From NCBI GenBank assembly GCA_014656495.1, contig BNCN01000007.1, forward strand, positions 186,001 to 250,000: a stretch of 64,000 bases of DNA. Direction: 5' to 3'. Under the pieces are notes generated by a model. That model saw only the letters and a program-made list of their open reading frames with translations. It did no database searches and was not told the origin of the DNA. Of the stretch, positions 1 through 9,603 are shown one piece after another. The stretch comes from Comamonas sp. KCTC 72670 (lineage in GTDB: Bacteria; Myxococcota; Myxococcia; Myxococcales; Myxococcaceae). Both the position numbers and the translations under genes were made by a program. The stretch's first letter is position 1, and each line of letters opens with the position of its first letter.

Positions 1-2
1 GC

Positions 3-299
3 GAGGTCTTCGCCCTGCGCGTGAAGGGGCAGTCGATGATCGACGACGGCATCCACGACGGGGACTACCTCTTCGTGAAGAAGACGCCGTCCGCGCAGCC
101 GGGTGAAATCGTGGTGGCCCTCATCGAGGACGAGGCCACGGTGAAGCGCTACTACCCGGAGGGCGACCGCATCCGCTTCCAGCCCGCGAACGCCACCATG
201 CAGCCCATCTACGTGAGCCGGGCGGAGTTCCGGTCCACCATGATTCTGGGCCAGGTGGTGGGCGTGTACCGGAAGCTCCAGGCCGGCCGCACGCCGTAG
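3..299 (+). CDS. lexA: LexA repressor, C-terminal part (partial at left edge)
   Basis: This is the C-terminal S24 self-cleavage domain of the SOS repressor. The reading frame is open to the left edge, so the DNA-binding winged helix lies outside the window. The visible part starts [12 protein letters not shown], where the serine of GQSM is the catalytic nucleophile, and continues to EATVKRYY, where the lysine is the general base. It ends [10 protein letters not shown], as LexA proteins usually do. RecA-stimulated autoproteolysis is known for the family. UmuD and phage CI share this domain, but both active-site segments and the C-terminal end fit LexA best. Confidence 0.9.
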   Translation, partial: EVFALRVKGQSMIDDGIHDGDYLFVKKTPSAQPGEIVVALIEDEATVKRYYPEGDRIRFQPANATMQPIYVSRAEFRSTMILGQVVGVYRKLQAGRTP

Positions 300-312
300 T
301 CCCCCACCCCGC

Positions 313-336
313 CCCGGGCCTCATGTCAGGCCCGGG
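313..336. terminator. Bidirectional hairpin between convergent lexA and TPR gene
   Basis: A perfect 9-bp inverted repeat (CCCGGGCCT, 6-nt loop, AGGCCCGGG) lies 13 bases after the lexA stop and 8 bases before the end of the convergent TPR gene. There is no clear U-tract on either side, so it is a strong stem but not a textbook intrinsic terminator. Confidence 0.6.
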
Positions 337-344
337 CGCGCGGC

Positions 345-1487
345 TCAGGGGCACTTCTTGAGGGTGGCGTCCGCCGCGGCGGCCCGCGCGCAGGCGGCCT
401 GCAGGACGCCCTTGTCCTTCAGCTCCTGGGCCAGCCGGGCCGTGGTGACGTGCAGCTCGGCGTCCTTCGCCTGGTCCTCCTCCGCGCTCAGGCCGGCGAG
501 GATTCGGAGCGCGTCCGGCTTGCGCTCCATGGTGACGAGCAGGTCGGCCAGCTCCCGCAGCTCGCGCATGTCCTGTCCCGAGGCGGACCCCAGCGCGGCC
601 TCCAACTCCTCCTTGGCCGCCGATTTGTCCTTCAGCCCCAGGTAGAGGCGGGCCAGCGCCACGTGGACGATGGCGCGGTCCTTCACGCGCAGGGACTCCT
701 TGTAGGCGGAGATGGCGTCGCCGGGCTTGTCCAGCTTCGTCTGGATTTCACCGACGAGCTCCCACAGCGTCGGGTCCCTGGGCGCGCGGCTGGCGGCGTC
801 CCGGTAGGCGTTGGCGGCCTCGGGCAGGTTGCCCGCGTGCACCAGGCCGTCCCCCAGCGCGGAGAGCACCTCCGCGGTGTGGATGCCGTCGTCCACGGCC
901 TTCTGCGCCACCGTGAGGACCTCCGCGTGGCGCCGCTGCTCCGTCAGGACGTCCAGCGCGCGGATGACGAGCGCGGACTTCTGCTCCGGGGACGGCGCCG
1001 CGTTCGACGCGAGCGAGAAGTGGCGCACGGCGGCGTCGTGGTCGCCCTTCTTGAGGTACAGGTCGCCCAGGGACTCCAGGGCGTTGAAGTCCTGGGGGAA
1101 GAGGGCCAGCGCCTTGCGCAGCGAGCTCTGGGCCTCGGCCACCTGGCCGAGCTGGGCCTGGATGAAGCCCAGGCGGCTCCAGTTGGTGGAGCGCTTGGGG
1201 TCCAGCTTGAGGGCGGCCTCGAACTCGGTGGCGGCCTCCGTCAGGCGGCCCATGGACAGGTACACCTCGCCGCGCGCGGCGGGCAGGCGCGGGTCGTCCG
1301 GGGCGAGTTGCTTCATGGCCTCGAAGGAGGCCAGGGCCGCCTCGAAGTGTCCCTGGAGGTACTCGGCGGTGCCTTTGACGTAGAGGCCCTCCGCGTGGTC
1401 CTTCGGCTTGACGCGAGGCGTCTCGTCGTCACAGCCCGTCAGGGCGAGCAAGGCAATCAGGGAGAGGGCGCGCGGTCGCGGGAACAT
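345..1487 (-). CDS. TPR-repeat lipoprotein
   Basis: A 380-aa protein with a lipoprotein signal (MFPRPRALSLIALLALTGC, lipobox LTGC at residues 16-19). The rest is tandem tetratricopeptide repeats: residues about 35-150 hold typical A-x-x-x-F/Y alternations such as GTAEYLQGHFEAALASFEAM, and further repeats run to near residue 350. TPR lipoproteins of this kind scaffold protein complexes at the inner or outer membrane; no specific partner is visible. GGAG lies about 10 bases before the ATG. It is 15 bases downstream of the co-oriented CsgG-like gene, so the two are probably co-transcribed and may act together in the envelope. Confidence 0.8.
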   Translation of the reverse strand: MFPRPRALSLIALLALTGCDDETPRVKPKDHAEGLYVKGTAEYLQGHFEAALASFEAMKQLAPDDPRLPAARGEVYLSMGRLTEAATEFEAALKLDPKRSTNWSRLGFIQAQLGQVAEAQSSLRKALALFPQDFNALESLGDLYLKKGDHDAAVRHFSLASNAAPSPEQKSALVIRALDVLTEQRRHAEVLTVAQKAVDDGIHTAEVLSALGDGLVHAGNLPEAANAYRDAASRAPRDPTLWELVGEIQTKLDKPGDAISAYKESLRVKDRAIVHVALARLYLGLKDKSAAKEELEAALGSASGQDMRELRELADLLVTMERKPDALRILAGLSAEEDQAKDAELHVTTARLAQELKDKGVLQAACARAAAADATLKKCP

Positions 1488-1502
1488 GGGAGGCTCCGAA
1501 GC

Positions 1503-2621
1503 TCAGAAGTGGTACGCGATGCCTGCGTTGAGGTCCAGGTTGAGGCCGTCACCCAGCTTCGAATCGGCCAGGCCCAGCACCGCCTGGGCCACGTTGGTCC
1601 CCAGCTCCAGTTGGAACCCCACCTTGCCGGCGACGAGGAACTCGAGCCCCGCGAACCCGATGACGGTGGGCAGCGGGCCCGTGGACTGGAAGATACCGAA
1701 GTCGCCGAAGGACAGCTGCACGCCCAGGCCGAATCCCCAGTAGGGCCGCACGGAGCGCTCCAGGTTGTGGTAGTGCCGCGCGCCCACGACGCTGGGCAAC
1801 ACGTTGAGGCCGCTGCGCACGCCCTCCTGGGTGGAGCGCACGTAGTTGAAGCCGACCTGGAGGAAGCCGACCCATTCGGGGTGGAACCAGTAGCCCACCT
1901 CGATGTCGCCGCCCGGGTTCACCGCGGACAGCTTGTCGATGAAGTTGTTGTTCACGCGAAGGCCCAGGAGCAGGCCTCCGCCGCCGGTGCGCGACGAGCC
2001 GCCCAGCAGCGGGCGCGCCGCCACGGACTCCTCGGGGGAGACGAGCACGGCGAAGAGCTGGTCGGACACCGCCTTGGCGGTGCGCAGCAGGTCTTCCGCG
2101 TCATCGGCCTCGGCGCGAGGACGGGCGAGGCTGCGGCCCTCCGCCGTGTCGAGCAGGTTGGCGGTGAGCAGGTAGTGGTCGCCGAAGCGGTCCAGGCGGC
2201 CCGTGACGACGTACCGGGCGCCGGTGAGCTTCACCAGCTCCTGGAGACAGTCACCGCGCTCGCACGACTTCAACCCCTTGAGCTGCGCCTGGCCCGCGTC
2301 GTCGAGCGCCGACTCCACGTCCCATTGGGAGAGGACGCGCAGGTTCGCGGACTCCGCCAGACGCGAGGTGATGAGGGAGGTGACGCCCGGCGCCGCGTCG
2401 CGCCCCGCGTCGTTGGACTCCAGCATCAGCACCGCGACGGCGGCCGTGGCCTCCGTCCCGACCGCGGCGGCCACCTCCGCCCCCACCGCTTCCGCGGCCT
2501 CCTGGCTCGCGGGGACCTCGCTCGCCGGCGCCTCCGACATGGGGGCACGGGCATGTGCCGCCGAAGCGAGCACGACGAGAACGGGGCACCACCGGAACCA
2601 GGAACGCGACACGGGCGGCAC
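1503..2621 (-). CDS. CsgG-like domain plus outer-membrane beta-barrel protein
   Basis: Secreted protein. The frame opens with GTG at 2645, but GTG at 2621 (GAGGGTA just upstream) or 2612 places the hydrophobic signal VLVVLASAAHARA closer to the N terminus, so the start is a choice. The first half (to about residue 220) reads like a CsgG/FlgO-type alpha-beta domain: AVLMLESNDAG, SLITSRLAES, SQWDVESALDDAG, LVKLTGARYVVTGRLDRFG. The second half (from about residue 235) has alternating aromatic strands and ends in AGIAYHF, a terminal phenylalanine typical of BamA substrates. A fusion of periplasmic domain and barrel is common in myxobacteria. Role unknown. Confidence 0.65.
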   Translation of the reverse strand: MPPVSRSWFRWCPVLVVLASAAHARAPMSEAPASEVPASQEAAEAVGAEVAAAVGTEATAAVAVLMLESNDAGRDAAPGVTSLITSRLAESANLRVLSQWDVESALDDAGQAQLKGLKSCERGDCLQELVKLTGARYVVTGRLDRFGDHYLLTANLLDTAEGRSLARPRAEADDAEDLLRTAKAVSDQLFAVLVSPEESVAARPLLGGSSRTGGGGLLLGLRVNNNFIDKLSAVNPGGDIEVGYWFHPEWVGFLQVGFNYVRSTQEGVRSGLNVLPSVVGARHYHNLERSVRPYWGFGLGVQLSFGDFGIFQSTGPLPTVIGFAGLEFLVAGKVGFQLELGTNVAQAVLGLADSKLGDGLNLDLNAGIAYHF

Positions 2622-2724
2622 TCTACCCTCACCCGGGCCCGGCACGAGCGTCCGGCGGCACGAACCCAGCGGACCTTTCTCCTAAAGCAGCGCCAGGGAG
2701 CCGGGCAGGCCCCCGCTACCCCGC

Positions 2725-3705
2725 TCAGGAGGAGGGCATCGGGCCGAGGTACTCCAGCGGGTCCACCGGCTTTCCGTCCAGCCGGACCTCGAAGTGCAGG
2801 TGCGGCCCGGACGTCCGGCCGGACTCGCCCACCGTCGCGATGACCTGCTCCCGGCGGACCTTCTGCCCGGTGCGCACGCGCAAGTCCTTGTTGTGGGCGT
2901 ACAGCGTAATCAACCGGTTGGCGTGCTCGACGATGACGATGTTGCCGTAGCCGCGCTGCTCACCCGCGTAGAGCACGGTGCCCTCCTGGGCCGTCTTCAC
3001 GGACGTCCCCGAGGGCGCCGCCAGGTCGATGCCGTCGTGCGGCTCCTTGCCCTTCTTGCCGAAGCGGCCGTACAGCACGCCCTTCAGCGGCCAGTCCAAC
3101 ATCCCCTGCGTGGCCAGGCGCGGGCGGGACGCGCTGGCGGGACGGGTCTGCGGCCGGCTCCGAGACGGCGGCTCCTCACGCCGCCCCGCGGTGGGAACGC
3201 TGCGCCGGGACGCCGTGGCCGTGGAGGTCCGCACCGGCTCCGCGTCGGCCTCCGCCAGCGCCTGCACCGGCACGTTGCGCTCGACGCCGGGGATGGTCAG
3301 CTCCTGCCCCACCGCCAGCGTCCAGGGCGCCTGGATGCCGTTGGCGGACCCCAGCTCCTCCACCGTGAGGCCGTACGTCTTGGAGATGCGGTACATCGTC
3401 TCGCCCGCGGCGACGACGTGGCGCACCGACACCAGCTCCGGCTCGGCGTGCACGCCGCGCAGGTTGAACGGCAGCGGCGTGGTCCGCTCGGCGGTGTCCG
3501 CGGCCCGGGCCACGGGGGCCTCCCCAGGCGCGGCGTCCAGCCCCAGGTCCGGGCCGGCGCCGGAGGAGGCCCGGGTGCCCACGCAGCCGCTCAACGTCAC
3601 GGCCAGGAGGAACACCCGGAGCGCCCCAAGCGGGCGGCTGGACACGCACGGCGCCAACGCTAGGCACCCTCCGGTTCGTGCCGGTGGAAACCCTCGACCT
3701 GCCAC
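2725..3705 (-). CDS. LysM and M23 peptidoglycan endopeptidase (NlpD-like lipoprotein)
   Basis: Murein hydrolase or amidase activator, 326 aa. It has a lipoprotein signal ending LSGC, a LysM domain (residues about 93-137: VVAAGETMYRISKTYGL to VGQELTIPG), a basic Pro/Arg linker, and a C-terminal M23 domain (about 200-322). The M23 metal-site motifs look complete: HDGID and HLHFEV. Many NlpD/EnvC proteins have lost these residues, so this one may be an active endopeptidase. A GTG at 3645 would give a more ordinary signal-peptide length than the first ATG, which lies inside surE. The surE/nlpD neighbourhood is conserved in many proteobacteria. Confidence 0.8.
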   Translation of the reverse strand: MAGRGFPPARTGGCLALAPCVSSRPLGALRVFLLAVTLSGCVGTRASSGAGPDLGLDAAPGEAPVARAADTAERTTPLPFNLRGVHAEPELVSVRHVVAAGETMYRISKTYGLTVEELGSANGIQAPWTLAVGQELTIPGVERNVPVQALAEADAEPVRTSTATASRRSVPTAGRREEPPSRSRPQTRPASASRPRLATQGMLDWPLKGVLYGRFGKKGKEPHDGIDLAAPSGTSVKTAQEGTVLYAGEQRGYGNIVIVEHANRLITLYAHNKDLRVRTGQKVRREQVIATVGESGRTSGPHLHFEVRLDGKPVDPLEYLGPMPSS

Positions 3706-4448
3706 CCGGAGAGGTCCGGGAGCCGGCCGTGGTCCGTCAGCTCGAAGTGCAGCGGCGTGACGGAGACGCGCTTGTCCCGGAACACGGCGTTGCAGTCGCT
3801 GCCCGGGATGTCCTCGTGCTGGTAGTCGCTGCCGCCAATCCAGTAGTACTTCCGGCCGCGCGGGTCCTCGTTCTCCACCACCTCGTAGCCGTACGAGTGA
3901 CGGCCCTGGCGGGTGACGACGAAGCCCTCCGGCTCCACGCCTCCGGGGATGTTCACGTTGAGGAGCATCCTCGGCGGCAGCGGCCGGGACAGCGCGCTTT
4001 CCACCAGCGACCGGGCGAACCGGGCGCCTGGACCGAAGTCGAACGTACGCCGGGCCACGAGGCTGAAAGCGATGGCGGGCACGCCCAGGAGCGCACCCTC
4101 CATCGCCGCGGCCACCGTGCCGGAGTACATGATGTCTTCGGCCAGGTTCGCGCCGTGGTTGATGCCGGAAACCATGAGGACCGGGCGATCATCCTTCAGG
4201 AGATGGTTGATCGCCAGATAAGCGCAGTCCGCGGGCGTCCCGTCGACGGCGAACCACCGCTCCCGCACCTCCTTGATGCGAAGGGGGCGGTGCAGGGAGA
4301 TGGCGTGGGAGGCGGCGCTCTGCTCCCGGTCGGGAGCCACCACCCACACCTCGCCCAGGGGGCTCACGGCCTCGACCAGCGCCTGGAGCCCCTCGGAGAA
4401 GTAACCGTCGTCGTTGGAGACGAGGATGCGTCTGGGCTTGTCGCTCAC
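3660..4448 (-). CDS. surE: 5'/3'-nucleotidase SurE
   Basis: A 262-aa metal-dependent nucleoside monophosphatase of the SurE family. The N-terminal RILVSNDDGYFSEGLQAL carries the paired acids (D13, D14 of NDDG) that bind the divalent metal, and VSGINHGANLAEDIMYSGTV is the second signature. Length is normal for the family. Its start is four bases after the eno stop, and it overlaps the long form of the downstream LysM/M23 gene by 46 bases, so eno, surE and the peptidase gene form one transcription unit. SurE is known from stationary-phase survival and phosphate scavenging. Confidence 0.93.
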   Translation of the reverse strand: MSDKPRRILVSNDDGYFSEGLQALVEAVSPLGEVWVVAPDREQSAASHAISLHRPLRIKEVRERWFAVDGTPADCAYLAINHLLKDDRPVLMVSGINHGANLAEDIMYSGTVAAAMEGALLGVPAIAFSLVARRTFDFGPGARFARSLVESALSRPLPPRMLLNVNIPGGVEPEGFVVTRQGRHSYGYEVVENEDPRGRKYYWIGGSDYQHEDIPGSDCNAVFRDKRVSVTPLHFELTDHGRLPDLSGWQVEGFHRHEPEGA

Positions 4449-4452
4449 GGGC

Positions 4453-5763
<1,311 letters not shown>

Positions 5764-5815
5764 CTAGAGGACACCCCTGGGTGGGGCAAGCCTGCTCGCG
5801 GGCCGCGCTGCTACA

Positions 5816-6901
5816 GTGTCCACCCGTCGAATGCCCCCGCCCCAACGCCGCCCCGCCGTGAAGGGGCCTGATCCACTGCTCGCACAACGGCGCCGCGGCG
5901 CGCTGCTCGGCATGGCCGTGGGCAACGCCCTGTCCGTCCCCACCGCGCACCGGCCCTTGATGGCCGTTTCCTTTCCCAAGCAGGCGGAGGGCCCCTACGT
6001 GAAGTTGATGGGCGGCGGCCCTCACGCGCTGCGCAAGGGCCAGGTGACCGAGGAGGTCCAGCTCGCGGCCTGCCTGGGCCACAGCCTCCGCGCCCTGCGC
6101 CGCTACGACGCCGCGGACGCACTGCGTCGTTACCGCGCCTGGCAGCCCCACGCCTTCGACGTCAGCGAGCCGCTCAGGGACGTGTTCGAGGACTGCGACA
6201 CGTCCGGCTTCCCGCCCCTGGGCGCGGGGCGGCGCGTGTGGATGCGCGCGCACCGCCAGCCCGCGGGCGCGGGGAGCCTGGCGCGCACGGCGCCCCTGGG
6301 CGTGTACCTGGCGGGTGACGCCGCCGCGCGCACGCAGGCGTCCCTGGAGGACTCCGCCCTCACCCACTTCGACCCGCGCTGCCAGCTCGCCTGCGCGGCC
6401 CTCAACGCGGCCATCGGCCATGCCGTCACCCACGGCGCGGGCCTGAAAGCGACGGACCTCCTCACCGCCGCGGAGTCGGGCCTGCTGCTGGCGGGCGCCG
6501 CGCTCGGGCGCTCCGCCAGCGACCACGTGCAGGAGGTGGGCTTCGCGGCCACCCTGCTCCGGGAGGACCTGGCGGCGGCCCAGCAGGAGGACCCGATGCT
6601 CTACGGGCCGGAGCTGCACCTCCACCGCGCCCAGCACGCGGTCCGGGTCGCCTTCCGGCTGGCCTTCTGGGAGCTGCTCCACGCCCCCAGCGCGGAGGCC
6701 GCCCTCCTGGACGTCGTCCACCGGGGCGGCGACACGGAGGCCCACGCCACCATCACGGGGGCGCTCGTGGGCGCCTTCCACGGCGAGCAGGCCCTCCCCG
6801 AGGAGTGGCGTCAGCAGGTGCTGGAGGCGCTGGCCACCGTGAAGGGGCCGCTGTGGGAGGTGTACCACCCCCGGCACCTGCTCGCGCTGACGCAGGGCTG
6901 A
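5816..6901 (+). CDS. ADP-ribosylglycohydrolase-like protein with altered metal site
   Basis: A 361-aa helical protein of the DraG/ARH fold, which removes ADP-ribose from proteins. The family motifs are recognisable but changed. The first, usually G-D-A-L-G, is GMAVGNALSVPT. The middle T-D-D-T-Q is VTEEVQLA. The last, usually G-G-D-T-D, is GGDTEAHATITGALVGA. Aspartates that bind the two metals are thus replaced by Asn and Glu at three places, so the activity may be shifted or lost. The GTG start at 5816 has no obvious ribosome binding site; ATG at 5831 is an alternative. Confidence 0.7.
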   Translation: MSTRRMPPPQRRPAVKGPDPLLAQRRRGALLGMAVGNALSVPTAHRPLMAVSFPKQAEGPYVKLMGGGPHALRKGQVTEEVQLAACLGHSLRALRRYDAADALRRYRAWQPHAFDVSEPLRDVFEDCDTSGFPPLGAGRRVWMRAHRQPAGAGSLARTAPLGVYLAGDAAARTQASLEDSALTHFDPRCQLACAALNAAIGHAVTHGAGLKATDLLTAAESGLLLAGAALGRSASDHVQEVGFAATLLREDLAAAQQEDPMLYGPELHLHRAQHAVRVAFRLAFWELLHAPSAEAALLDVVHRGGDTEAHATITGALVGAFHGEQALPEEWRQQVLEALATVKGPLWEVYHPRHLLALTQG

Positions 6902-6921
6902 GGCGTCCCCTGGATGGACGA

Positions 6922-7000
6922 AGCCCGCGGGGCCGTCCTGGGAAGGACCGCCTCCGCGGGCTCGGGGACACACTGGCGCGGCTGTCAGGCCGCGCGCCAG
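6922..7000. terminator. Two stem-loops between convergent genes
   Basis: Stem 1 pairs AGCCCGCGG (6922-6930) with CCGCGGGCT (6954-6962) and has a further inner stem. Stem 2 pairs CTGGCGCG (6973-6980) with CGCGCCAG (6993-7000). They fill the space between the converging ends at 6901 and 7004 and probably stop transcription in both directions. Confidence 0.55.
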
Positions 7001-7003
7001 GGG

Positions 7004-7180
7004 TCAGGCCAGCAGGTCGATGACCACCACGCCCCGCTGGGGCTTGTCGTCTTCCGTCTCGGTGCGGCGACGAGGACGGTCGTCCGGCACGGGGAGCGGG
7101 AGCTCCACCACCGGCCGGTCGTGCTCCTCACGGCGGCGCTCACGGCGCTTGATTTCTTCAATGATGAAGGCGTCGAGCAT
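7004..7180 (-). CDS. Small conserved-looking protein, 58 aa
   Basis: A complete 58-codon frame with an ATG at 7180 and a TGA at 7004. The protein begins MLDAFIIEEIKRRERRREE, a strongly charged amphipathic helix, then a proline-rich stretch VVELPLPVPDD, an Arg/Glu/Asp-rich linker, and ends RGVVVIDLLA, a hydrophobic beta-strand-like tail. Codon use is typical of high-GC genes here (G or C at nearly every third position), and it lies in a clean space between convergent terminators and an upstream non-coding zone. I do not know a function; similar short proteins with this helix and tail occur in myxobacteria, as far as I recall. Confidence 0.7.
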   Translation of the reverse strand: MLDAFIIEEIKRRERRREEHDRPVVELPLPVPDDRPRRRTETEDDKPQRGVVVIDLLA

Positions 7181-7606
7181 GGGTCTTCCGTCTCCCTCAG
7201 CCTACGTACCCCGATGTACGCCCATCCCGCCCCAATACCATTTCCACCAATATCAGATGCAAATTAAGAACCCCGGTTCTTCGCTGGGTACGTTGCAGCC
7301 ATCTCGCACGGTTGCTCGTCTGCCACCCGACACCTGAGGCAGGGAACCCCGGGCAGAAATGTCGTGGAGGCCGAAAATCCCGTCGGGACGGTGTTCATTT
7401 TAATGCCCTCGATGCAGCCCGCAAGCGGACCGTCCCATGGGCATACTCCCCGTATCCCGTGTGGCAACCGGCGTTTTTGACGGCCCCGCCCGGCCGCCTG
7501 CTGCGACGCACCCCGGTGGGTGGAGGCCGCGAAGACCTCGGGCGGCCGGCGGGCGACGGTGGGGTCGCCCGCGAGCCGCCCGGGGTGTGACGTCACGACA
7601 TACCTG
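7181..7606. other. Intergenic region without a convincing gene
   Basis: This stretch of 426 bases separates two minus-strand genes. It contains less G+C than its surroundings around 7240-7275 and 7395-7405, as a promoter for the 58-aa gene would. No ORF in it has a believable protein. A perfect palindrome GTGACGTCAC (7587-7596) lies just before the end of the SRPBCC gene; its role is unclear. Confidence 0.5.
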
Positions 7607-8032
7607 TCAGGGCGCCTCGAAGCGGCGCTTGAAGGCGTCCAGCATCTTGGGGAGGGACGTCTCCACCAGGGCCGAGACGACGCTCTTGGGCACCAGGGCG
7701 CCCAGGGCCATCTCCACCGTGTAGGTGGCCTTCGTCTGGTTCTCCCCCTGGGCCTCCAGGACCCAGCTGCCCTGGTTGTCCTTCATGAACTCGCCCTTGA
7801 TGTAGGTCCACGACATCTTGGTGGGCCGCTGCTCCGTGACGCGGATGGAGTAGCTGATGGTCTTCACCACATCCACCTTGTAGTGGACGTCCACCGTGTT
7901 GCCCTGGCGGTTCTCGGTCCGGATGCCCTTCACCTCCGGCAGGAACTCCGGGTAGCGGTCGTACTGGGTGATGACGTCGAAGACCTTCTCGATGGGGGCG
8001 TTGACGACGATGGTGCGCGAGGCGCCAGGCAT
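7607..8032 (-). CDS. SRPBCC/START-fold protein (polyketide cyclase or CoxG-like)
   Basis: A 141-aa single-domain protein of the Bet v 1-like superfamily, which binds hydrophobic ligands in a deep cavity. It opens with the usual TIVVNAPIEKVFDVITQYDR, followed by FLPEVKGIR, a run of strands, and a C-terminal helix VSALVETSLPKMLDAFKRRF. An AGGAGG ribosome binding site precedes the ATG. It follows glpX by about 48 bases on the same strand. The ligand is not predictable; RatA/CoQ10-binding proteins share this pattern. Confidence 0.8.
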   Translation of the reverse strand: MPGASRTIVVNAPIEKVFDVITQYDRYPEFLPEVKGIRTENRQGNTVDVHYKVDVVKTISYSIRVTEQRPTKMSWTYIKGEFMKDNQGSWVLEAQGENQTKATYTVEMALGALVPKSVVSALVETSLPKMLDAFKRRFEAP

Positions 8033-8080
8033 GGGTTCCTCCTGAAGGGGCGTGAGGCGAAGCAGTGGGTGTGCCGCGTC

Positions 8081-9046
8081 CTAGAAAGCGTAACCCGGCT
8101 TCTTGTCGAACTTGTGCACGGACTGGATGAAGCGGACGGTGCCCGTCTTGCTGCGCATCACGACGGAGTGCGTCTCACAGCCGCCGCCGAAGAAGCGCAC
8201 GCCCTTGAGGAAGTCGCCGGTGGTGACGCCGGAGGCGGCGAACATGACCTCGCCCTTGGCCAGCTCCTCGGCGGTGTAGATCTTCGAGATGTCGGTGATG
8301 CCCATGGACTTGGCGCGGTCGATTTCGCCCTGGTTGCGGGGGACGAGCCGGCCCTGCATGTCACCGCCGGTGGCGCGGATGGCCGCCGCGGCGATGACGC
8401 CCTCGGGCGCGCCGCCGATGCCCATCAGCACCTCCACGCCCGTGCCCTCGAAGCACGTGGCGATGGCGCCGGCCACGTCACCGTCCTCGATGAGCCGGAT
8501 GCGGGCGCCGGCCGCGCGAATCTCCTTGATGAGGTCGGTGTGCCGCTCGCGGTCCAGCACCACCACCGTGAGGTCCTCCACGTAGACCTTCATCTTCTCC
8601 GCGATGGCGCGGAGGTTCTCCGTGGGCGTCTTGCGCAGGTCGATGGCGCCCCGGGCGCGCGGGCCCACGGCCAGCTTCTCCATGTACGTGTCGGGGGCGT
8701 TGAGCAGCCCGCCCTTGCCCGCCATGGCCACCACGGCGATGGAGCCCGGACGGCCGTAGGCGCACAGGTTGGTGCCCTCCAGCGGGTCCAGCGCGATGTC
8801 CACCTCGGGCGCGCCCTCGCCCCGCTTGCCCACCTTCTCGCCGATGTAGAGCATGGGCGCCTCGTCGCGCTCGCCCTCGCCGATGACGACGGTGCCATCA
8901 ATCTGAAGCGCGTCGAAGGCGCGGCGCATGGCGTCCACGGCGGCCTGGTCCGACTCGTCCTTGTTGCCGCGGCCCATCAGTCGCGCGGAGGCGATGGCCG
9001 CCATCTCGGTGACGCGCACGACCTCCATTGCCAGGTTGCGATCCAT
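8081..9046 (-). CDS. glpX: Class II fructose-1,6-bisphosphatase GlpX
   Basis: A 321-aa lithium-sensitive phosphatase of gluconeogenesis that hydrolyses fructose 1,6-bisphosphate. Recognisable features are MDRNLAMEVVRVTEMAAIAS, GEGERDEAPMLYIGEKVG, the metal/phosphate loop ALDPLEGTNLCA (D-P-L-E-G-T), and GIGGAPEGVIAAAAI. Length and order of motifs match GlpX. GGAGCA precedes the ATG. It sits between the thioesterase gene (30 bases upstream) and the SRPBCC gene in a three-gene minus-strand run. Confidence 0.95.
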   Translation of the reverse strand: MDRNLAMEVVRVTEMAAIASARLMGRGNKDESDQAAVDAMRRAFDALQIDGTVVIGEGERDEAPMLYIGEKVGKRGEGAPEVDIALDPLEGTNLCAYGRPGSIAVVAMAGKGGLLNAPDTYMEKLAVGPRARGAIDLRKTPTENLRAIAEKMKVYVEDLTVVVLDRERHTDLIKEIRAAGARIRLIEDGDVAGAIATCFEGTGVEVLMGIGGAPEGVIAAAAIRATGGDMQGRLVPRNQGEIDRAKSMGITDISKIYTAEELAKGEVMFAASGVTTGDFLKGVRFFGGGCETHSVVMRSKTGTVRFIQSVHKFDKKPGYAF

Positions 9047-9076
9047 GTGTGTGCTCCTTGGGTATGCCGGAAGGGT

Positions 9077-9505
9077 TCAGTTGGAAGTGGAAGAGCCTGG
9101 GGAAGGCTCGGGGGATTCGAGCAGCCGGATGAGGGGGGCCGGCAGCCGCGTCGGCTTGCCATCGCGCCCCACGCAGGCGTGACGGGTCATCCCGGTGCAG
9201 AGCAGCGTCCGGGGTGCACCGTCGCGGAACAGCGCGTAGGTGAACACGATGGACGCGCGGCGCAACTCGGACACGGTGGTTTCGATGACCAACACATCGT
9301 CGTAGCGCGCGGATGCCTTGTACTGACAGCTCGCCTCGGCCACCGGTAGCAGGGCACCCGAGCGCTCCAGCTCGGCGTAGCTGCCACCGCGTGCGCGGAA
9401 GTACTCACTGCGCGCGAACTCGAAGTAGCGGAAATAGTTCGCGTAGTAGACGACACCCATCTGATCGGTGTCGCCGTAGATGACGCGAAGACGGGCCTCG
9501 ACCAT
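9077..9505 (-). CDS. YbgC-type acyl-CoA thioesterase
   Basis: Hot-dog fold thioesterase, 142 aa from the ATG at 9505, which gives MVEARLRVIYGDTDQMG. The family active-site segment is YGDTDQMGVVYYANYFRYFE, with the catalytic Asp in D-T-D-Q-M-G-V-V-Y. A longer frame from GTG at 9556 adds 17 unconserved residues and is less likely. It hydrolyses short or medium acyl-CoA esters; in some bacteria YbgC associates with the Tol-Pal cluster, but no tol gene is nearby. It heads the thioesterase-glpX-SRPBCC run and is divergent from the phosphatase gene. Confidence 0.88.
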   Translation of the reverse strand: MVEARLRVIYGDTDQMGVVYYANYFRYFEFARSEYFRARGGSYAELERSGALLPVAEASCQYKASARYDDVLVIETTVSELRRASIVFTYALFRDGAPRTLLCTGMTRHACVGRDGKPTRLPAPLIRLLESPEPSPGSSTSN

Positions 9506-9603
9506 GAAGGGGCCGACCCTAACAGCGCGATGTGCCGCGTCCAAGCCGTCACACACGTTGTTGGTTGCTTCTCACCATCTCGCCGGAGATGGTTCTCGTC
9601 CCA

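Noticed and set aside
450-2843. A 797-codon plus-strand frame over the TPR and CsgG-like genes
   Set aside because: Antisense shadow: Leu/Val/Arg-rich without any domain, while the minus strand has proteins with signal peptides and repeats.
7440-7520. Sigma-54 promoter at TGGCAACCGGCGTTTTTG
   Set aside because: The GG/GC spacing of -24/-12 elements is not met.
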